Positions 62,065 to 64,000 of a stretch of DNA of 64,000 nt are shown here, piece by piece. The stretch comes from Muricauda sp. MAR_2010_75. Lineage in GTDB: Bacteria > Bacteroidota > Bacteroidia > Flavobacteriales > Flavobacteriaceae. The first letter of the stretch is position 1; the number at the start of each line of letters is the position of its first letter. The DNA lies in contig NZ_JQNJ01000001.1 in assembly GCF_000745185.1 (NCBI RefSeq), positions 434,001 through 498,000 of the forward strand, given 5' to 3'. A program made the position numbers and the translations under genes. The notes under the pieces were generated by a model. It did no database searches. It was not told the origin of the DNA and saw only the letters and a list, made by a program, of their open reading frames with translations.

Positions 62065-64000
62065 ATGAAGTTTTTCCCACTTGTTTTTCTATTTTTCACC
62101 ATTGCAATGGTGCATGCCCAGAAATCCAATGACCTCCAAAACCAAGATTTTATCATCAACGATTTGGAATACCTGGAGCGTAGGGGCGCCAATGTGATGC
62201 TTGCCCATGATTTTTACCCAGAAAGCCATCAAGGGGGTGTTGGCATCATCCAAAATGGCATTCGGGTGGCCACCAATGGTGACCTTAGACTTGAAGCCGC
62301 ACCTGGACAATGGCAACCCGTTCCTAAAGTGGGTGAGCGGAACGTAGATCGTGAAAAACAGGAAATCAGCGTTAGGATGGCATATCCCGACGAATCCAAG
62401 GACAAAAAAGGGTTTAACCCCATTGATTACCCTGACCTGAATTTCGCATACACCTTAAAAGTGGTGCCATCCGGTAAATCCTTTAAAATAATTGTTGATC
62501 TTGAAGAACCCCTGCCCGAAGAATGGATTGGAAGGGTAGGGATGAATCTGGAACTGTTTCCCGGGGTCCTCTTCGGTAAGTCGTATTATATGGACCGATC
62601 TTTTGGATTGTTCAATCGCCAGGCCAATGGTCCAGGATCAAAAAATGCACATGGCATTTATGAACTCGAACCCATGGCCATGGGCAAGAAATTGGTCATC
62701 GCACCTGAAGAACCGGGTCAGACCCTGGTCATTAAAAACATGAACGGATCTCCGCTCCAACTTTTGGATGGGCGTGCCCAACACAGCAATGGATGGTTCA
62801 TTGTACGTTCACTGATCGCTCCCGGAGCCACAAAAAATGCCGTGCAGTGGTTGGTTACACCCAAAACATTGGAAAATTTCACTTATAGTCCTGTTGTACA
62901 GGTATCCCAAGTGGGGTACCATCCTTCACAGCAAAAAATTGCCGTGATCGAAACGGACAAAAACGATGAAACCGTTGAGAAAGCCCATTTGTTCCAGGTT
63001 GGAGAAAATGGGGAGCTCAACGAGGTCCTGTCCAAGACCCCAAAGTCTTGGGGCGGTTTTTTAAGATATCGGTATTACCAATTTGATTTTTCGGAGATCA
63101 AAGAACCCGGAATGTACCAAATTGGTTACGGACAATATACTAGTCATCCGTTTCAAATAAGCAGCACCGTTTATCAGCGCCATGTTTGGCAGCCCACCTT
63201 GGAGTACTTTTTACCGGTACAGATGTGCCACATGCGGGTAAATGACCGATATAAGGTTTGGCATGGACTCTGTCACATGGACGATGCCCGGATGGCCCCC
63301 ATCAATACCAATCATTTCGATGGGTATCTCCAAGGGCCTGAGACCCTGACCCAATACCTATCGGGAGAGCATGTCCCTGGGATCAATATAGGGGGTTGGC
63401 ATGATGCGGGGGATTATGACCTCCGGGTAGAATCCCAGGCCTCCACCATCCATGGGCTTTCCCAGATTTACGAGATCTTTGCCGTCGATTATGACAACAC
63501 TGCCATAAATCAGTCCAATAGGACCGTGGATTTATTGACCCCTGATGGGAAGCCGGATATTTTGCAGCAAATTGAACACGGGGCATTGTCCATCGTTGGG
63601 GGATACAAGAGCATGGGCCGATTCTACCGAGGTATCATCGTACCCACCTTGGGTCAATATGTACTGCTTGGGGACCCCGTGAACCACAGTGACAACAAAA
63701 TATTTTCAAATGAGGAGGAAGACAATAAAATTGCCCTGGGTCAGTCCGGAGCTCCCGATGATCGATGGGTGTTCACGGAAAAGAACCCGTTCAGGGAGTT
63801 GGGAACCGCTGCAGCCTTGGCCGCGACTGCAAGGGCCCTAAAGGGGTACAACGATACTTTGGCAGAGGATTGTTCATCCATAGCACTTGAGGTATGGAAT
63901 TTGACCAAAGTGGAAAACCCCCTTTTGAAAGTCGGACTGGCCGCCGAACTTTTACAGACCACAGAGGATAAAAAATATGCTGATTATTTGGTGGAACACG
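62065..64000 (+). CDS. GH9 endo-glucanase-like glycoside hydrolase (partial)
   Basis: At least 645 residues, open to the right edge. Signal peptide MKFFPLVFLFFTIAMVHAQ. Residues about 20 to 270 form a beta-rich N-terminal part. The CelD-type Ig-like domain begins with VVQVSQVGYHPSQQKIAV. The (alpha/alpha)6 catalytic domain holds NIGGWHDAGDYDLRVE with the catalytic Asp pair (about residues 445-451), the GH9 signature. The C-terminal catalytic Glu lies beyond the window. It cuts beta-1,4-glucan or mixed glucan/glucomannan chains. It is transcribed away from the AGE gene from its own box-containing promoter. Confidence 0.9.
   Translation, partial: MKFFPLVFLFFTIAMVHAQKSNDLQNQDFIINDLEYLERRGANVMLAHDFYPESHQGGVGIIQNGIRVATNGDLRLEAAPGQWQPVPKVGERNVDREKQEISVRMAYPDESKDKKGFNPIDYPDLNFAYTLKVVPSGKSFKIIVDLEEPLPEEWIGRVGMNLELFPGVLFGKSYYMDRSFGLFNRQANGPGSKNAHGIYELEPMAMGKKLVIAPEEPGQTLVIKNMNGSPLQLLDGRAQHSNGWFIVRSLIAPGATKNAVQWLVTPKTLENFTYSPVVQVSQVGYHPSQQKIAVIETDKNDETVEKAHLFQVGENGELNEVLSKTPKSWGGFLRYRYYQFDFSEIKEPGMYQIGYGQYTSHPFQISSTVYQRHVWQPTLEYFLPVQMCHMRVNDRYKVWHGLCHMDDARMAPINTNHFDGYLQGPETLTQYLSGEHVPGINIGGWHDAGDYDLRVESQASTIHGLSQIYEIFAVDYDNTAINQSNRTVDLLTPDGKPDILQQIEHGALSIVGGYKSMGRFYRGIIVPTLGQYVLLGDPVNHSDNKIFSNEEEDNKIALGQSGAPDDRWVFTEKNPFRELGTAAALAATARALKGYNDTLAEDCSSIALEVWNLTKVENPLLKVGLAAELLQTTEDKKYADYLVEH

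Noticed and set aside
38550..64000. Second copy of the tmRNA 3' end as right attachment site
   Set aside because: No GGTTCGAATCCCTCC-like copy was found to the right in this window.
1..64000. CRISPR arrays, rRNA, tRNA or intact insertion sequences
   Set aside because: No regularly spaced repeats, rRNA motifs, complete tRNA cloverleaf (other than the tmRNA ends) or transposase was recognised.

Overview
The window looks like chromosome from a marine-type Flavobacteriaceae (Bacteroidota), close in feel to Muricauda/Flagellimonas. Supporting signs are a fused SecDF, a GyrB without the enterobacterial insert, TAnnTTTG-type -7 promoter elements, a tmRNA whose tag ends in NNYALAA, many short-lipobox lipoproteins, a KDO pathway gene and TonB-dependent outer-membrane receptors. 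No rRNA, tRNA, CRISPR array or complete insertion sequence was seen.

Layout. 1-38 kb is mostly conserved chromosome: the end of cysS, yidD, lgt, a DUF192 lipoprotein, a GNAT acetyltransferase and a half-degenerate ABC ATPase; a TreT-like glycosyltransferase; secDF, mdh, gyrB, asnB; a DUF2911 protein, an amidohydrolase and an OmpA lipoprotein-type protein; a giant TPR protein with a co-transcribed outer-membrane barrel; ftsE, a polyphosphate-glucokinase-like ROK protein, typA and kdsA. At 29.2-34.7 kb sits an iron/siderophore uptake operon (TonB receptor, DUF4198 protein, two small membrane proteins, PepSY reductase-like protein). Its promoter is flanked by two near-identical, inverted 22-bp Fur-like boxes. 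A PHP phosphoesterase and a saccharopine-dehydrogenase-like protein follow.

The tmRNA gene (38176-38571) marks a boundary. Just upstream is an unassigned structured RNA candidate with its own -7 element. Just downstream are a decayed tyrosine integrase (catalytic Arg codon now TGA) and AT-rich accessory DNA. This accessory DNA holds a DUF2975/HTH pair, an ABC ATPase and an ABC permease fused to an M1 aminopeptidase, then a PQQ-type propeller, a DUF1080 lipoprotein and a seven-heme cytochrome.

From 50 kb to the right edge is a beta-mannan / glucomannan / galactomannan utilisation locus without SusC/SusD inside the window. It contains GH5, GH27 alpha-galactosidase, a Na+/sugar symporter, a mannobiose/cellobiose 2-epimerase, a GH26 mannanase lipoprotein, an aldo-keto reductase, a CE2-like acetyl esterase, an AraC regulator, a second (lipoprotein) AGE-family epimerase-like protein and the start of a GH9 enzyme. 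The inferred flow is: outer-surface GH26/GH5/GH9 cut the backbone, the esterase and GH27 strip acetyl and galactosyl groups, the symporter imports the disaccharide, and the epimerase turns mannobiose into mannosylglucose for a GH130 phosphorylase that must lie elsewhere. Three of the promoters (GH5, GH27, GH9) share a 19-bp box placed at a fixed distance from the -7 element. I think this is an undescribed regulatory signal of the locus and the most interesting observation here. The GH27 transcript also appears to carry an intrinsic terminator inside its own leader.
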